From NCBI RefSeq assembly GCF_905397285.1, contig NZ_CAJPUX010000001.1:248001-312000 (forward strand): a DNA stretch of 64,000 nucleotides. Direction: 5' to 3'. This stretch comes from Cupriavidus plantarum. GTDB lineage: Bacteria > Pseudomonadota > Gammaproteobacteria > Burkholderiales > Burkholderiaceae. Position numbers and translations under genes: made by a program. Below the pieces are notes generated by a model that ran no database searches, was not told where the DNA came from, and saw nothing but the letters and a program-made list of their open reading frames with translations. Every line of letters begins with the position of its first letter. The first letter of the stretch is position 1. Of this stretch, positions 9,482 through 19,646 are shown one piece after another.

Positions 9482-10156
9482 TCAGGGCTTGGCCGGGGCC
9501 GCGCCCGGATTTGGCGAGGCGTTTGGCGATGGGACGGGCGAGGGCTTCAGTTCGAGCGGCGCGGCGGGCGCGCTGGCATCCGCGCGCGGCGACAGCACCG
9601 CGCGCACGCGGCCCGAGGAGGGCGCACCGGCGGCGGTGGTCTCGCCACCGCCCGCGGCCGTATAGAACTCGTTGCGGCTGTCGTACGTGATCAGCGCGCC
9701 GCGGATTTCGTCGATGATCTTCGTGCCTGCGACACGCGCCGCGCGGGCATGGCCGATCAGGCGCGACAGTTCCTGCTTGCCGTCGTATTCGATGCGGTCG
9801 CCCCAGCCGTCGATGTACTCGTCCACACCGTCGCGCTTCTGGCGGATGTACGCCTGGCGTCCCGGCTTGGCCGTGGCGATCGCGTACTGGTAGCCCTCGG
9901 GGTCGGTACGCAGTTCGGCCGCATCGGACTTCAGCACCATCGTGCCCTTGGTCAGCACGACGTTGCCAGTCAGTGTGTAGATTTGCTTGACGTCATCGTA
10001 GCTGGCGTTGTCCGCTTCCAGCACGAGCGGCTTGTCGCGGTCCGCGCGTTCGGCCTGCGCGGGGCCCGCGAGCGTTAGCCCAAGGGCAGCGATCATGGCG
10101 AGCAGCGCGACAGCGGCGGGGCGGCGACGGGACGGCGTCGTCTGGGATGAAGTCAT
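9482..10156 (-). CDS. lptA: LPS transport periplasmic protein LptA
   Basis: 224 residues with a signal peptide ending near GPAQA. The OstA/LptA core begins at [17 protein letters not shown] and continues through the repeated strand pattern ([19 protein letters not shown]) that forms the beta-jellyroll bridge between LptC and LptD. The C-terminal 60 residues are Pro/Ala-rich and probably disordered. Lies between lptC (76 bp) and lptB (37 bp). Confidence 0.93.
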   Translation of the reverse strand: MTSSQTTPSRRRPAAVALLAMIAALGLTLAGPAQAERADRDKPLVLEADNASYDDVKQIYTLTGNVVLTKGTMVLKSDAAELRTDPEGYQYAIATAKPGRQAYIRQKRDGVDEYIDGWGDRIEYDGKQELSRLIGHARAARVAGTKIIDEIRGALITYDSRNEFYTAAGGGETTAAGAPSSGRVRAVLSPRADASAPAAPLELKPSPVPSPNASPNPGAAPAKP

Positions 10157-10232
10157 AGCGGACTAGAAATTGGACTGGATGACGGCCTGGCAAGGCCGCG
10201 CGGCGGGCGACGGTCTTGCATGGGCGCGCTTC

Positions 10233-10862
10233 TTATGGTTTCGGAGCCTGGCCCGAAGGCGGCCCCGTGATGATGGTGCCGCGGACGTTACCCAGCAATT
10301 GTACTTCGCGGGTGACGTTGTTGAAGATCAGCCCGTTAGCGTTCATCACCGACGGGCCGCGCACCAGTTGCACGGGCTGGTTCGTTTTCACGATGTCATC
10401 GTTCACCAGCAGCTGGAAATACTGCGAGGCCGCCGTCATGCGCGGGTCCTTGCTGAGGTCCGTGCCCGCCTGGCGCACGATGAACGCGTTGCCATAGAGA
10501 TCGATGATCGAGCCCTCCGCGTTCATCACGCCGCGGTCCGCGTTGGCCGTCACGGGCGGGCGGTCCGGCTCGTACGCGCGCATGGCGGGCTTCGTCACTT
10601 CGTAGGTCTGGTCGTCCTCGAAGTGGATCATCTTGATGCCGGTGAACCGCAGCTTGGTGCTGCCGTCCTGCGCGAGTTCGGTGGCCGAGAAGTTGTCGAT
10701 GAAGTAGTCGGGCTCATGGCGCTTGCCCGTGACCGCGGCCTTGTCCTCGCGCGGCGAGTTGATCTCGACGAGCCAGAACGTGCTGCCCGCCACGATGGCC
10801 ATCAGCAGCAGCGGCAGCAGCCGCATGATGAGCCCGGTCAGGTTGGCGATGAATCCCTTCAT
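10233..10862 (-). CDS. lptC: LPS export system protein LptC
   Basis: 209 residues. One N-terminal membrane anchor (LIMRLLPLLLMAIVAGSTFW, about 11-30) is followed by a periplasmic OstA-like domain with the YFIDNFSATELAQDG motif common in betaproteobacterial LptC. It links the LptBFG complex to the periplasmic LptA bridge. It begins 16 bp after the kdsD stop, leaving no room for the kdsC phosphatase gene often found here. Confidence 0.92.
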   Translation of the reverse strand: MKGFIANLTGLIMRLLPLLLMAIVAGSTFWLVEINSPREDKAAVTGKRHEPDYFIDNFSATELAQDGSTKLRFTGIKMIHFEDDQTYEVTKPAMRAYEPDRPPVTANADRGVMNAEGSIIDLYGNAFIVRQAGTDLSKDPRMTAASQYFQLLVNDDIVKTNQPVQLVRGPSVMNANGLIFNNVTREVQLLGNVRGTIITGPPSGQAPKP

Positions 10863-10878
10863 GGTGGCCGGCGCCCGG

Positions 10879-11862
10879 TCAGATGACCTTGGCGCGCGTC
10901 AGGTCATGGATGTGGAGCGCCCCGGTCAGGCGCCCGTCGCCATCCACCACCAGCAGCTGGTTGATGCGGTTGGCTTCCATGATCTGCACGGCCTCGACGG
11001 CCAGCGCGTCCTGCAGGACCGTGCGCGGGTTCGCATGCATGACGTCGCCGATGGGCACGGTGCGCCAGTCGCGCGGGGTCTCCAGCAGCCGGCGCAGGTC
11101 GCCGTCCGTGAAGACGCCGATCGCGCGGCCCGCGTCGTCCACCACGGCTGTCATGGCCATGCCCTTGCGGGTGATTTCCATCAGCGCCTGCGCGAGCGGG
11201 GTGCTTTCACGGACTTCGGGCACGGCGTTGCCGGTGCGCATGACGTCGCGCACGTGGGTCAGCAGCTTGCGGCCGAGCGCGCCGCCGGGATGCGAACGGG
11301 CAAAGTCTTCCTCGCCGAAGCCACGGGCGTCCAGCACGGCCACGGCCAGCGCGTCGCCTAACGCAAGCGCGGCGGTGGTGCTGGCGGTGGGGGCGAGGTT
11401 CAGCGGGCAGGCCTCGGTCTCGACCGCGCCGTTCAGATGGACGTCGGACAGCCGGGCCAGGTTCGAGGCCGGGTTGCCGGTGATCGAGATCAGGCGGGCG
11501 CCCATGCGCTTGACGATCGGCACGATCGACAGGAGTTCGCCGGTTTCGCCGGAATTCGAGAAGGCGATGAGCACGTCGTCGCGCGTGATCATGCCGAGGT
11601 CGCCGTGGCTGGCCTCGGCCGGATGCACGAAGAACGAAGGCGTGCCCGTCGAGGCGAGCGTCGCGGCGACCTTGCGGCCGATGTGGCCGGACTTGCCGAT
11701 GCCGGACACGACCACGCGTCCGGTGCAGGCCAGCAGCAGGCGCACGGCGTCCGCGAAATCGGGGGTCAGGCGGTCGATCAGGCCGCGCACGGCGTCGGCT
11801 TCGATCTGAAGGGTCTCGCGGCCGAGACGAAGTGCTCGATCCGCATCGAAATTGGCTATCAT
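10879..11862 (-). CDS. kdsD: arabinose-5-phosphate isomerase, KpsF/GutQ family
   Basis: 327 residues. An N-terminal SIS (sugar isomerase) domain contains VVVSGIGKSGHIGRKVAATL and the SNSGET motif. Two CBS domains follow (VRDVMRTGNAVP and IGDVMHANPRTV). It interconverts ribulose-5-P and arabinose-5-P, the first step toward KDO for the LPS core. I take the ATG at 11862; the frame continues upstream without family resemblance. It heads the leftward kdsD-lptCAB-rpoN block and is divergent from the Kef antiporter gene (149 bp). Confidence 0.93.
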   Translation of the reverse strand: MIANFDADRALRLGRETLQIEADAVRGLIDRLTPDFADAVRLLLACTGRVVVSGIGKSGHIGRKVAATLASTGTPSFFVHPAEASHGDLGMITRDDVLIAFSNSGETGELLSIVPIVKRMGARLISITGNPASNLARLSDVHLNGAVETEACPLNLAPTASTTAALALGDALAVAVLDARGFGEEDFARSHPGGALGRKLLTHVRDVMRTGNAVPEVRESTPLAQALMEITRKGMAMTAVVDDAGRAIGVFTDGDLRRLLETPRDWRTVPIGDVMHANPRTVLQDALAVEAVQIMEANRINQLLVVDGDGRLTGALHIHDLTRAKVI

Positions 11863-12011
11863 GGCGACGGAGTATACCAACGAATGCGATGGCGTCTGGC
11901 GTGCCGTCCGGCACGCGTGCGTGGCCGTTCGATCCGCGCGGTTCCCGCTTGTTCCTGCTCGTTTCCGCTTGTTTCGTTTCCGCCTGACTAAGACGATCCG
12001 ACCCCTGCCGC

Positions 12012-14003
12012 ATGCATTCACCGCTGGAACTGACCCTGGTACTCCTGGCCGCCGCCGTGTTCGGCGTGGTGGCCTTCCGCATGTTGCAGCTGCCCCCGAT
12101 GCTCGGGTACCTGGCGGTGGGCATCCTGATCGGCCCCCATGCGCTGGGCCTGGCCAGCGATTCCGCCCAGACCAAATACCTCGCCGAGTTCGGCGTCGTC
12201 TTCCTGATGTTCTCGATCGGGCTGGAGTTCAGTCTCGGCAAGCTGCGGGCGATGAAGCGGCTCGTGTTCGGGCTGGGCGGGTCGCAGGTGGCGCTCTCGA
12301 TGCTGGTGGTGCTGCCGGCCGGATGGCTCGTGAGCTGGCTGTTTCCGCTCATGTTTCCGCTGACGTGGCAGGCCTCGATCGCGCTGGGCGGCGCGCTGGC
12401 CATGTCTTCCACGGCCATCGTGTCCAAGATGCTGTCCGAGCGCATGGAGCTGGAGAGCGAGCACGGCCGCAACATCATCAGCGTGCTGCTGTTCCAGGAT
12501 CTGGCCGTGGTGCCGCTGCTGATCGTGATCCCGGCGCTGTCGCGCGACCCCGGCGACCTTGTGACCGCGCTGGGCGTGGCCACGGTCAAGATCGTCGTCG
12601 CGCTGAGCCTGATCTTCTTCGTGGGTCAACGCCTGATGAGCCGCTGGTTCCACGTGGTGGCGGCGCGGCGGTCGCAGGAACTGTTCATGCTGAACCTGCT
12701 TCTCGTGACGCTCGGCATGGCCGCGCTGACCGAGCGGCTCGGGCTGTCGATGGCGCTCGGCGCGTTCCTCGCCGGCATGCTGATCTCGGAGACCCCGTAC
12801 CGGCATCAGGTGGAAGAGGACATCAAGCCGTTCCGCGACGTGCTCCTCGGGCTGTTCTTCGTGACCATCGGCATGCTGCTCAACGTGCAGGTCGTCTACG
12901 ACCATGTCTGGCTCGTGCTCGGGCTGCTGGTGGTGCCGATCCTGTTCAAGCTCGTGTTGATCGCGCTGCTGGCCCGGGCATTCGGATCGCGGCAGGGCGT
13001 GGCCATCCGCACGGGCCTCGGCCTTGCGCAGGCGGGGGAATTCGGCTTCGTGCTGCTGAACCAGATCGACGGCATGGGACTGGTGGACCCCGTGCTCACG
13101 CAGGTGATCCTCGCCTCGATGCTGCTGTCGATGCTCGTGGCGCCGTTCCTCATCCAGTACAGCGACGCGATCGTGCTGCGCTTCGCGGCCAACGAATGGC
13201 TGATGCAATCGCTGAACATGACCCGCATCGCGGTACAGAGCCTGCAGACCGAGAAGCACGCGATCATCTGCGGATTCGGCCGCAGCGGCCAGAACCTCGC
13301 GCACCTGCTGGAGCGCGAGGGCATCACCTACGTGGCGCTCGACCTCGACCCGGATCGCGTGCGGGAGGCCGCGGCGGCCGGGGATACGGTGGTCTATGGC
13401 GATGCGGCACGGCGGGAGGCGCTGATCGCGGCGGGCCTGCATCGGGCGGCCGCGCTGATCATCACCTATGCCAATACGCCCTCCGCCCTGCGCGTGCTGC
13501 ATCACGTGCAGGAACTGGCGCCGGCGCTGCCCGTCATCGTGCGGACGGTCGACGACTCCGAGCTGGACACGCTGCAGAAGGCGGGTGCGACCGAAGTGGT
13601 GCCCGAGATCATCGAAGGCAGTCTGATGCTGGCCTCGCACGCGCTGGTGCTGCTCGGCGTGCCGATGCGCCGCGTGGTGCGCGGCGTGCAGGAGGCGCGC
13701 GATGCGCGTTACAGCCTGTTGCGCGGTTACTTCCACGGCCGCGACGACGAGGAAGACATGGTCGAGCGCGATACCGTCCGGCTGCACGCGGTATCGCTGG
13801 GCGGGGAGCATACGGCGGTCGGGCGCCGGCTTGGGCTGCTGGGGCTCGAGCGGATCGGCGTGGAAGTCACCGCCGTGCGCCGCCGCGGCATTCCGGCCTT
13901 CGATCCGGAGCCCGACACCGTGCTGGAGCCCGGCGACATCGTCGTGCTGCGGGGGACGCCCGAGGCGCTCGAGGCGGCCGAGGAAAGGCTGGTGCGGGAC
14001 TAG
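12012..14003 (+). CDS. monovalent cation:proton antiporter-2 (Kef/YbaL-type)
   Basis: 663 residues. About the first 390 residues are a run of membrane segments of the Na+/H+ exchanger (CPA2) type, with MLGYLAVGILIGPHALGL near the start. A RCK/TrkA-N domain follows with the nucleotide-binding HAIICGFGRSGQNLAHLL, then a TrkA-C domain at the C-terminus (ending LVRD). It likely exports K+ or Na+ in exchange for protons under NAD(H) or thiol control. Divergent from kdsD and 61 bp upstream of apt. Confidence 0.9.
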   Translation: MHSPLELTLVLLAAAVFGVVAFRMLQLPPMLGYLAVGILIGPHALGLASDSAQTKYLAEFGVVFLMFSIGLEFSLGKLRAMKRLVFGLGGSQVALSMLVVLPAGWLVSWLFPLMFPLTWQASIALGGALAMSSTAIVSKMLSERMELESEHGRNIISVLLFQDLAVVPLLIVIPALSRDPGDLVTALGVATVKIVVALSLIFFVGQRLMSRWFHVVAARRSQELFMLNLLLVTLGMAALTERLGLSMALGAFLAGMLISETPYRHQVEEDIKPFRDVLLGLFFVTIGMLLNVQVVYDHVWLVLGLLVVPILFKLVLIALLARAFGSRQGVAIRTGLGLAQAGEFGFVLLNQIDGMGLVDPVLTQVILASMLLSMLVAPFLIQYSDAIVLRFAANEWLMQSLNMTRIAVQSLQTEKHAIICGFGRSGQNLAHLLEREGITYVALDLDPDRVREAAAAGDTVVYGDAARREALIAAGLHRAAALIITYANTPSALRVLHHVQELAPALPVIVRTVDDSELDTLQKAGATEVVPEIIEGSLMLASHALVLLGVPMRRVVRGVQEARDARYSLLRGYFHGRDDEEDMVERDTVRLHAVSLGGEHTAVGRRLGLLGLERIGVEVTAVRRRGIPAFDPEPDTVLEPGDIVVLRGTPEALEAAEERLVRD

Positions 14004-14064
14004 TTTGCTGTATGGTTAGGGGTTCGCTTCACCAGACAACGCTTTCAGACCACTAATCCCCCCC

Positions 14065-14637
14065 ATGGCAGATTCCATCATCCAGTCCCCCGATCTGGGC
14101 GACGTGAGCCGTTACCTGCGCGAGCGCATCCGGACGGTGCCGGACTGGCCGCAGGCCGGCGTGATGTTCCGCGACATTACCCCCCTGCTGCAGAACCCCA
14201 AGACCCTGCGCGTGCTGATCGACGTGTTCGTCCACCGCTACATGGATCAGCAACTCGACCTGGTGGCCGGCATCGACGCGCGGGGCTTCATCCTTGGCTC
14301 GATCATCGCGTACGAGCTGAACCTGGGTTTCGTGCCGATCCGCAAGAAGGGCAAGCTGCCGTTCCAGACCGTAGCCGAGGAATACGAGCTGGAGTACGGC
14401 AGCGCCACCGTGGAAATCCACGCCGATGCGTGCAAGCCGGGCGACCGCGTGCTGCTGATCGACGACCTGATCGCCACGGGCGGCACCATGATGGCCGGCC
14501 GCAGGCTGCTCGAGCGGCTGGGCGCGACGGTGATAGAGGGCGCGGCCATCGTCGATCTGCCCGAGCTGGGCGGTTCCAGGCTGCTGTCGGCCAGCGGACT
14601 GCCATTGTTTACCGTCTGCAACTTCGACGGTCACTGA
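14065..14637 (+). CDS. apt: adenine phosphoribosyltransferase
   Basis: 190 residues. The PRPP-binding motif [14 protein letters not shown] is clear, together with the upstream AGIDARGFI and the hood region [11 protein letters not shown] typical of Apt. It salvages adenine to AMP using PRPP. Length is normal or slightly long because of an N-terminal extension ([15 protein letters not shown]). Same direction as the antiporter gene upstream; an 8-bp GC hairpin (14664-14671 with 14676-14683) follows its stop. Confidence 0.95.
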   Translation: MADSIIQSPDLGDVSRYLRERIRTVPDWPQAGVMFRDITPLLQNPKTLRVLIDVFVHRYMDQQLDLVAGIDARGFILGSIIAYELNLGFVPIRKKGKLPFQTVAEEYELEYGSATVEIHADACKPGDRVLLIDDLIATGGTMMAGRRLLERLGATVIEGAAIVDLPELGGSRLLSASGLPLFTVCNFDGH

Positions 14638-14661
14638 AAGCGCGCTAACCGCCGCTTCCGT

Positions 14662-14765
14662 TTGCCGGGGGCCGTCCCCCGGCGCATAATGCCCCATTGA
14701 CAACGAAATGATGGCTGCGTGAACCGCCCTTTTGCGGTTCCTTAACGGTCACGAAAGGGCGGACG
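14662..14765 (+). promoter_or_regulatory. promoter and two-state leader of the Na/Pi cotransporter gene
   Basis: A candidate sigma-70 promoter is TTGCCG (14662-14667), 17 bp, CATAAT (14685-14690), giving a start near 14697. The leader can form hairpin A (14721-14727 with 14734-14740, 7 bp) or helix B (14724-14732 with 14754-14762, 9 bp). They share bases, so only one can form. Helix B buries the Shine-Dalgarno AAGGG (14755-14759), 6 nt before the ATG. This layout suggests translational control; the signal (ligand, temperature, protein) is unknown. Confidence 0.5.
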
Positions 14766-16448
14766 ATGGGCGTTCTTCTTCATCTGCTTTCCGGCGTGGC
14801 GCTCCTTGTGTGGGGCACCAATATCGTCAAGGTTGGCATCCTGCGCGTATATGGCGCGAACCTGCGCCATATCCTCTCGGTCAGCGTATCGAATCGCTTC
14901 AGCGCCTTTGCGGCGGGTCTGGGTGTGACCGGGCTCGTCCAGAGCAGCAATGCGACGGCGGTGATCGTGAGTTCGTTCGTGGGGCAGGGGCTGATTGCCG
15001 TGGCCCCGGCGCTGGCGATCATGCTGGGCGCCAACGTCGGCACCGCGATGATGGTGCAGGTGTTCTCGCTGGATCTCTCCTGGCTGTCGCCGCTGCTGAT
15101 ATTCGTCGGGGTGATTCTTCACCTCTCCTGGAAGGGGCAGCGGGTCGGCCACGTGGGCCGTGTGCTGATCGGTCTCGGGCTGATCACGCTCGCGCTCGAG
15201 CTGATTTCGATCGCGACGCGTCCCGTGGTGCAGGCGGCCGGCGTCAAGGTGCTGTTCAGCACGCTGACCGGCGATGCGACGCTCGACATGCTGATCGGCG
15301 CGTTCCTGACCATCCTCTGCTATTCCAGTCTCGCGGTCGTGCTGTTCTGCGGCGCGCTGGCGTCTGCGGGTGTGGTGTCGATCCACGTTGCGCTAGCGCT
15401 TGTGCTCGGTGCCAACCTCGGGTCGGGTATCTCGGCGCTGCTCACCACGTCGGGCAACAACCAGCCCGGCAAGCGCGTCACGCTCGGTAACCTGCTGTCG
15501 CGGCTGCTGGGGTGCCTGATCGCGCTGCCGCTGCTCACGCATGCGGAAGATCTGCTCAAGCTGCTCAGCACGGATCCGCAGCGGCTGATCGTGAACTTCC
15601 ACCTGATGTTCAACGTGGTGCTCGCGATTCTGCTGCTCGGGGCCACGGCGCCGCTCGCGCGGCTGTGCGAAGCCATCCTGCCGGGGCGCAATACCGGCGA
15701 CAGCCAGGTGACGCCGCGCCACCTCGATCCGGCCGCGCTGACGACGCCGACGCTCGCGTTGTCGAATGCCGCGCGCGAGGTGCTGCGGATCGGCGACCGC
15801 GTGGAGCAGATGCTCGACAACCTGCTGCGCGTGCTGCGCAACAACGATGCGCGGCTGGCGACGGCGACGTGCCGGATCGACAACGAGGTGGACGATCTCT
15901 ATACGGCGATCAAGCTCTATCTCACGCGGATCAGTACCGAGGCGCTCGACGAGAACGATGGCCAGCGCTGGACGGAGATCATCTCGCTGACGATCAATCT
16001 CGAGCATGCCGGGGATTTGATCGAACGCATGCTGCTGGATGCGAAAGACAAGAAGATCGCGCACAACCTGCAGTTCTCGGAAGCGGGCATGCAGGAGATT
16101 GCCGAGATGCATGGGCGGGTCGTGGCGAACCTGCGGCTGGCGATGTCCGTATTCCTGACGGGCGATCTGCGCAGCGCGCAGCAGCTCGTGGAAGAGAAAG
16201 CCAAGTTCCGCGACCTCGAGCGCAAGTATTCGCGGTCGCATCTGCAGCGCGTGGCGGTGCAGCATGTGGAGAGCATCGAGACGAGCTCGCTGCACCTCGA
16301 CATGATCAGCGAGCTCAAGCGTCTGAACTCGCTGTTCTGCGCGACGGCTTATCCGGTGCTCGAGCAGGCCGGGCTGATGAACCGTAGCCGGCTGAAGGAA
16401 GATGAGCGGACCGATGTAGCGGGTGTGCCGGAGGTGCAGGCCAGATAA
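14766..16448 (+). CDS. Na/Pi cotransporter family protein with PhoU-like C-terminus
   Basis: 560 residues. The N-terminal part has two copies of the Na/Pi-cotransporter repeat. The first carries the signature QSSNATAVIVSSF (about 59-71), the second the related segment around GANLGSGISALL. About 8 membrane segments end near residue 300. The last 230 residues are helical and PhoU-like (VEQMLDNLLRVLRNN, VDDLYTAIKLYL). Members take up phosphate or related anions with Na+. Its 5' leader has an unusual alternative fold. It converges with uvrA. Confidence 0.9.
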   Translation: MGVLLHLLSGVALLVWGTNIVKVGILRVYGANLRHILSVSVSNRFSAFAAGLGVTGLVQSSNATAVIVSSFVGQGLIAVAPALAIMLGANVGTAMMVQVFSLDLSWLSPLLIFVGVILHLSWKGQRVGHVGRVLIGLGLITLALELISIATRPVVQAAGVKVLFSTLTGDATLDMLIGAFLTILCYSSLAVVLFCGALASAGVVSIHVALALVLGANLGSGISALLTTSGNNQPGKRVTLGNLLSRLLGCLIALPLLTHAEDLLKLLSTDPQRLIVNFHLMFNVVLAILLLGATAPLARLCEAILPGRNTGDSQVTPRHLDPAALTTPTLALSNAAREVLRIGDRVEQMLDNLLRVLRNNDARLATATCRIDNEVDDLYTAIKLYLTRISTEALDENDGQRWTEIISLTINLEHAGDLIERMLLDAKDKKIAHNLQFSEAGMQEIAEMHGRVVANLRLAMSVFLTGDLRSAQQLVEEKAKFRDLERKYSRSHLQRVAVQHVESIETSSLHLDMISELKRLNSLFCATAYPVLEQAGLMNRSRLKEDERTDVAGVPEVQAR

Positions 16449-16502
16449 GGACGTACGTGCTGACGTACGTGCTCCCCCGGCATGCCTGCTCCCCCCGGGC
16501 GC

Positions 16503-19367
16503 TTATCCCCGCTTCAACAGCGGCGCGAGGTACTTGCCGGTGAAGCTGGCCTTGCTCTTGGCCACCGCCTCGGGCGTCCCCTTGGCAATGACCTGCCCGC
16601 CGCCGGCGCCGCCCTCTGGCCCCATGTCCAGCAGCCAGTCCGCGGTCTTGATCACGTCGAGGTTGTGCTCGATGATCACGACCGTGTTGCCCTGATCGCG
16701 CAGCTTGTGAATGACCTTGAGCAGCAGCTCGATGTCATGAAAATGCAGCCCCGTCGTTGGCTCGTCGAGGATATAGAGCGTCCGCCCCGTATCCCGCTTC
16801 GATAGTTCGAGCGACAGCTTGACCCGCTGCGCCTCGCCGCCCGACAGCGTCGTCGCAGACTGCCCAAGCCGGATATACCCCAGCCCCACATCGAGCAGCG
16901 TCTGCAGCTTGCGCCGCACCACGGGCACCGCGCTGAAGAATTCGTGCGCCTGCTCGACGGTCAGGTCGAGCACCTCCGAGATGCTCTTGCCCTTGTACAG
17001 GACCTCCAGCGTCTCGCGGTTGTAGCGTTGGCCGTGGCACACGTCGCAGGGCACGTAGACGTCCGGCAGGAAATGCATTTCCACCTTGATCACGCCGTCG
17101 CCCTGGCACGATTCGCAGCGGCCGCCCTTCACGTTGAACGAGAAGCGGCCCGGATCGTAGCCACGCTCCTTGGCGGACGGCACGCCCGCGAACAGTTCGC
17201 GGATCGGCGTGAAGAGGCCGGTGTACGTGGCGGGATTCGAACGCGGCGTGCGGCCAATCGGGCTCTGGTCGACGTTGATGACCTTGTCGAAGTGCTCCAG
17301 CCCCTCGATGCGGTCGTGGGCCGCCGGCTCGGGCGTGGAGCCGTAGAGATGCCGCGCCACCGCGTGATACAGCGTGTCGTTGATCAGTGTCGATTTGCCC
17401 GAACCGGACACACCGGTGATGCAGGTCAGCAGCCCGACCGGAATCTCGGCGGTCACGTTGCGCAGGTTGTTGCCCGTTGCGTTGACGATGCGCAGCAGGC
17501 GCTCCTCGTCCGGCGCGGCGCGCTTCGCGGGCACCTCGATGCGCCGCTGGCCCGACAGGTACTGGCCCGTCAGCGACGCGACGGATGCCTCGATCTGCCC
17601 GGGTGTGCCCTCCGCGACGATCATGCCGCCATGGACGCCCGCGCCGGGGCCGATGTCGACCACATAGTCGCTCGCGCGAATCATGTCCTCGTCGTGCTCG
17701 ACCACGAGCACCGAGTTGCCGATATCGCGCAGATGCTTGAGCGTGCCGATCAGGCGGTCGTTGTCGCGCTGATGCAGGCCGATCGACGGTTCATCCAGCA
17801 CGTACATGACGCCGGTGAGTCCCGAACCGATCTGCGAGGCCAGGCGGATGCGCTGCGCTTCGCCGCCGGACAGGGTGTCCGCGCTGCGTTCAAGCGACAG
17901 GTAGTCGAGCCCCACGTTGTTCAGGAAGTTCAGCCGCGCGGTGATCTCCTTGACGATCTTGTCGGCGATCTCGCGCTTGGCGCCATGCAGGTTCAGCGTC
18001 AGGAACCACGTGAGCGCGTCGCGCAGCGGCTGCGCGTTGATCTCGAAGATCGCGCGCGCCTGGTCGTCCTCGCCAACCTTTACGTGCCGCGCTTCCGTGC
18101 GCAGGCGCGTGCCGTGGCAGGCGGGGCAGGGCTGGTTGTTCTGATACTTCGCGAGCTCTTCGCGCACCGCGATGGAATCCGTCTCGCGGTAGCGGCGCTC
18201 GAGATTCGGAATGATGCCCTCGAACACGTGCGCGCGCACGGTCGTGCGGCCCTTCTCGTTGATGTACGTGAAGGGAATCTCTTCCTCGCCCGAGCCATGC
18301 AGCACGACCTCCTGCACCTTCTGCGGCAGTTCCTCGAACGCGGTCTCCGTGTCGAAGTCGTAGAAAGCGGCCAGGCTTTGCAGCATCTGGAAGTAGAACT
18401 GGTTGCGGCGGTCCCATCCCTTGATCGCGCCCGACGCGAGCGACAGGTTCGGGAAGGCCACGACGCGCTTTGGATCGAAGAACGTGATCTGGCCCAGGCC
18501 GTCGCAGGTCGTGCACGCGCCCATCGGATTGTTGAACGAGAACAGCCGCGGTTCCAGTTCCTGCAGCGAATACGAACAGATGGGGCAGGCGAAGCGCGAA
18601 CTGAACACGTGCTCGTGGCCGGTGTCCATCTCCAGCGCGATGGCGCGGCCATCGGCGAGGCGCAGCGCGGTTTCGAACGACTCGGCCAGCCGCTGTTTGA
18701 TGTCGGGGCGCACCTTCACGCGATCGACGACCACGTCGATCGAATGCTTCTCCGTCTTCTTTAGCTTGGGCAGCTGGTCGACTTCGAACACCTTTGCTTC
18801 CGCCTCGTGCGCGGTACCGCCGCCCGAGCGGATGCGGAAGCGGACGAAGCCCTGCGCCTGCATCGTGTCGAAGAGGTCCGAGTGCTCGCCTTTGCGGTCG
18901 GCGACCACGGGCGCGAGGATCATCAGCTTGGTGTCCTCGGGCAGCGCAAGCGCGGCGTCCACCATCTGGGAGACGCTTTGCGCCTGCAGCGCGATGTTGT
19001 GATCGGGGCAATACGGTGTGCCCGCGCGGGCGAACAGCAGGCGCAGGTAGTCGTGGATTTCCGTAACGGTGCCGACGGTCGAGCGCGGGTTGTGGCTCGT
19101 GGCTTTCTGCTCGATGGAGATGGCCGGGGACAGACCTTCGATGAGGTCCACGTCCGGCTTTTCCATCAGTTGCAGGAACTGGCGCGCGTACGCGGACAGC
19201 GACTCCACGTAGCGGCGCTGGCCTTCCGCATAGAGCGTGTCGAACGCGAGCGACGACTTGCCCGATCCGGAGAGACCCGTGATCACGATCAGCTTGTTGC
19301 GCGGCAGGTCGAGATTGATGTTCTTCAGGTTGTGGGTACGCGCCCCACGAATCTTGATTTCTTCCAT
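16503..19367 (-). CDS. uvrA: excinuclease ABC subunit A
   Basis: 954 residues starting [20 protein letters not shown]. Two ABC ATPase modules are seen: Walker [10 protein letters not shown] (31-39) and GVSGSGKST in the second half, each with an LSGGEAQR signature. Zinc-finger cysteines are in CPICSYSLQ and in CESCQGDGV with CDVCHG. UvrA recognises DNA damage for nucleotide-excision repair with UvrB and UvrC. The start at 19367 is chosen by homology. I looked for an SOS (LexA) box of CTGT-N8-ACAG type upstream and did not find one. Confidence 0.97.
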   Translation of the reverse strand: MEEIKIRGARTHNLKNINLDLPRNKLIVITGLSGSGKSSLAFDTLYAEGQRRYVESLSAYARQFLQLMEKPDVDLIEGLSPAISIEQKATSHNPRSTVGTVTEIHDYLRLLFARAGTPYCPDHNIALQAQSVSQMVDAALALPEDTKLMILAPVVADRKGEHSDLFDTMQAQGFVRFRIRSGGGTAHEAEAKVFEVDQLPKLKKTEKHSIDVVVDRVKVRPDIKQRLAESFETALRLADGRAIALEMDTGHEHVFSSRFACPICSYSLQELEPRLFSFNNPMGACTTCDGLGQITFFDPKRVVAFPNLSLASGAIKGWDRRNQFYFQMLQSLAAFYDFDTETAFEELPQKVQEVVLHGSGEEEIPFTYINEKGRTTVRAHVFEGIIPNLERRYRETDSIAVREELAKYQNNQPCPACHGTRLRTEARHVKVGEDDQARAIFEINAQPLRDALTWFLTLNLHGAKREIADKIVKEITARLNFLNNVGLDYLSLERSADTLSGGEAQRIRLASQIGSGLTGVMYVLDEPSIGLHQRDNDRLIGTLKHLRDIGNSVLVVEHDEDMIRASDYVVDIGPGAGVHGGMIVAEGTPGQIEASVASLTGQYLSGQRRIEVPAKRAAPDEERLLRIVNATGNNLRNVTAEIPVGLLTCITGVSGSGKSTLINDTLYHAVARHLYGSTPEPAAHDRIEGLEHFDKVINVDQSPIGRTPRSNPATYTGLFTPIRELFAGVPSAKERGYDPGRFSFNVKGGRCESCQGDGVIKVEMHFLPDVYVPCDVCHGQRYNRETLEVLYKGKSISEVLDLTVEQAHEFFSAVPVVRRKLQTLLDVGLGYIRLGQSATTLSGGEAQRVKLSLELSKRDTGRTLYILDEPTTGLHFHDIELLLKVIHKLRDQGNTVVIIEHNLDVIKTADWLLDMGPEGGAGGGQVIAKGTPEAVAKSKASFTGKYLAPLLKRG

Positions 19368-19494
19368 AGAAACTTCAAAGTGCCTAAAGCAACGCCTGTG
19401 ATGCCCCAAACGTGGGCAAACGCCTGCCGAGTGCCATCGCTCCGGCACCTGCGGGGACGGCAGGTGACCGGGAAAGCGCGGGAAGCAAACCTGC

Positions 19495-19513
19495 TAATAT
19501 ACCGAACTTCGGT
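19495..19513 (+). promoter_or_regulatory. extended -10 plus 13-bp inverted repeat upstream of MFS gene
   Basis: TGCTAATAT (ending at 19500) looks like an extended -10 box. It is directly followed by the inverted repeat ACCGAA-C-TTCGGT (19501-19513), placed where a repressor bound at the transcription start would block initiation. No regulator gene adjoins it, so the binding protein is unknown. Confidence 0.35.
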
Positions 19514-19646
19514 TTCGGGGGCTTCCCCGGCAAAAGGACGGGAAACACGACAGAATTGGAGCCAGGCGTTGAAGCCAGGCGCTCGGCGCAACCCCGTCAA
19601 TTCAGCCCCATCCTTCCGACCGAGTCAGATACTTCTCACGATCGCA

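Noticed and set aside
12018-13811. Long minus-strand frame opposite the Kef-type antiporter gene
   Set aside because: His/Gln/Arg-rich shadow of membrane-protein codons, no start signal and no family resemblance.
19368-19646. LexA (SOS) box upstream of uvrA
   Set aside because: No CTGT-N8-ACAG sequence in the interval.
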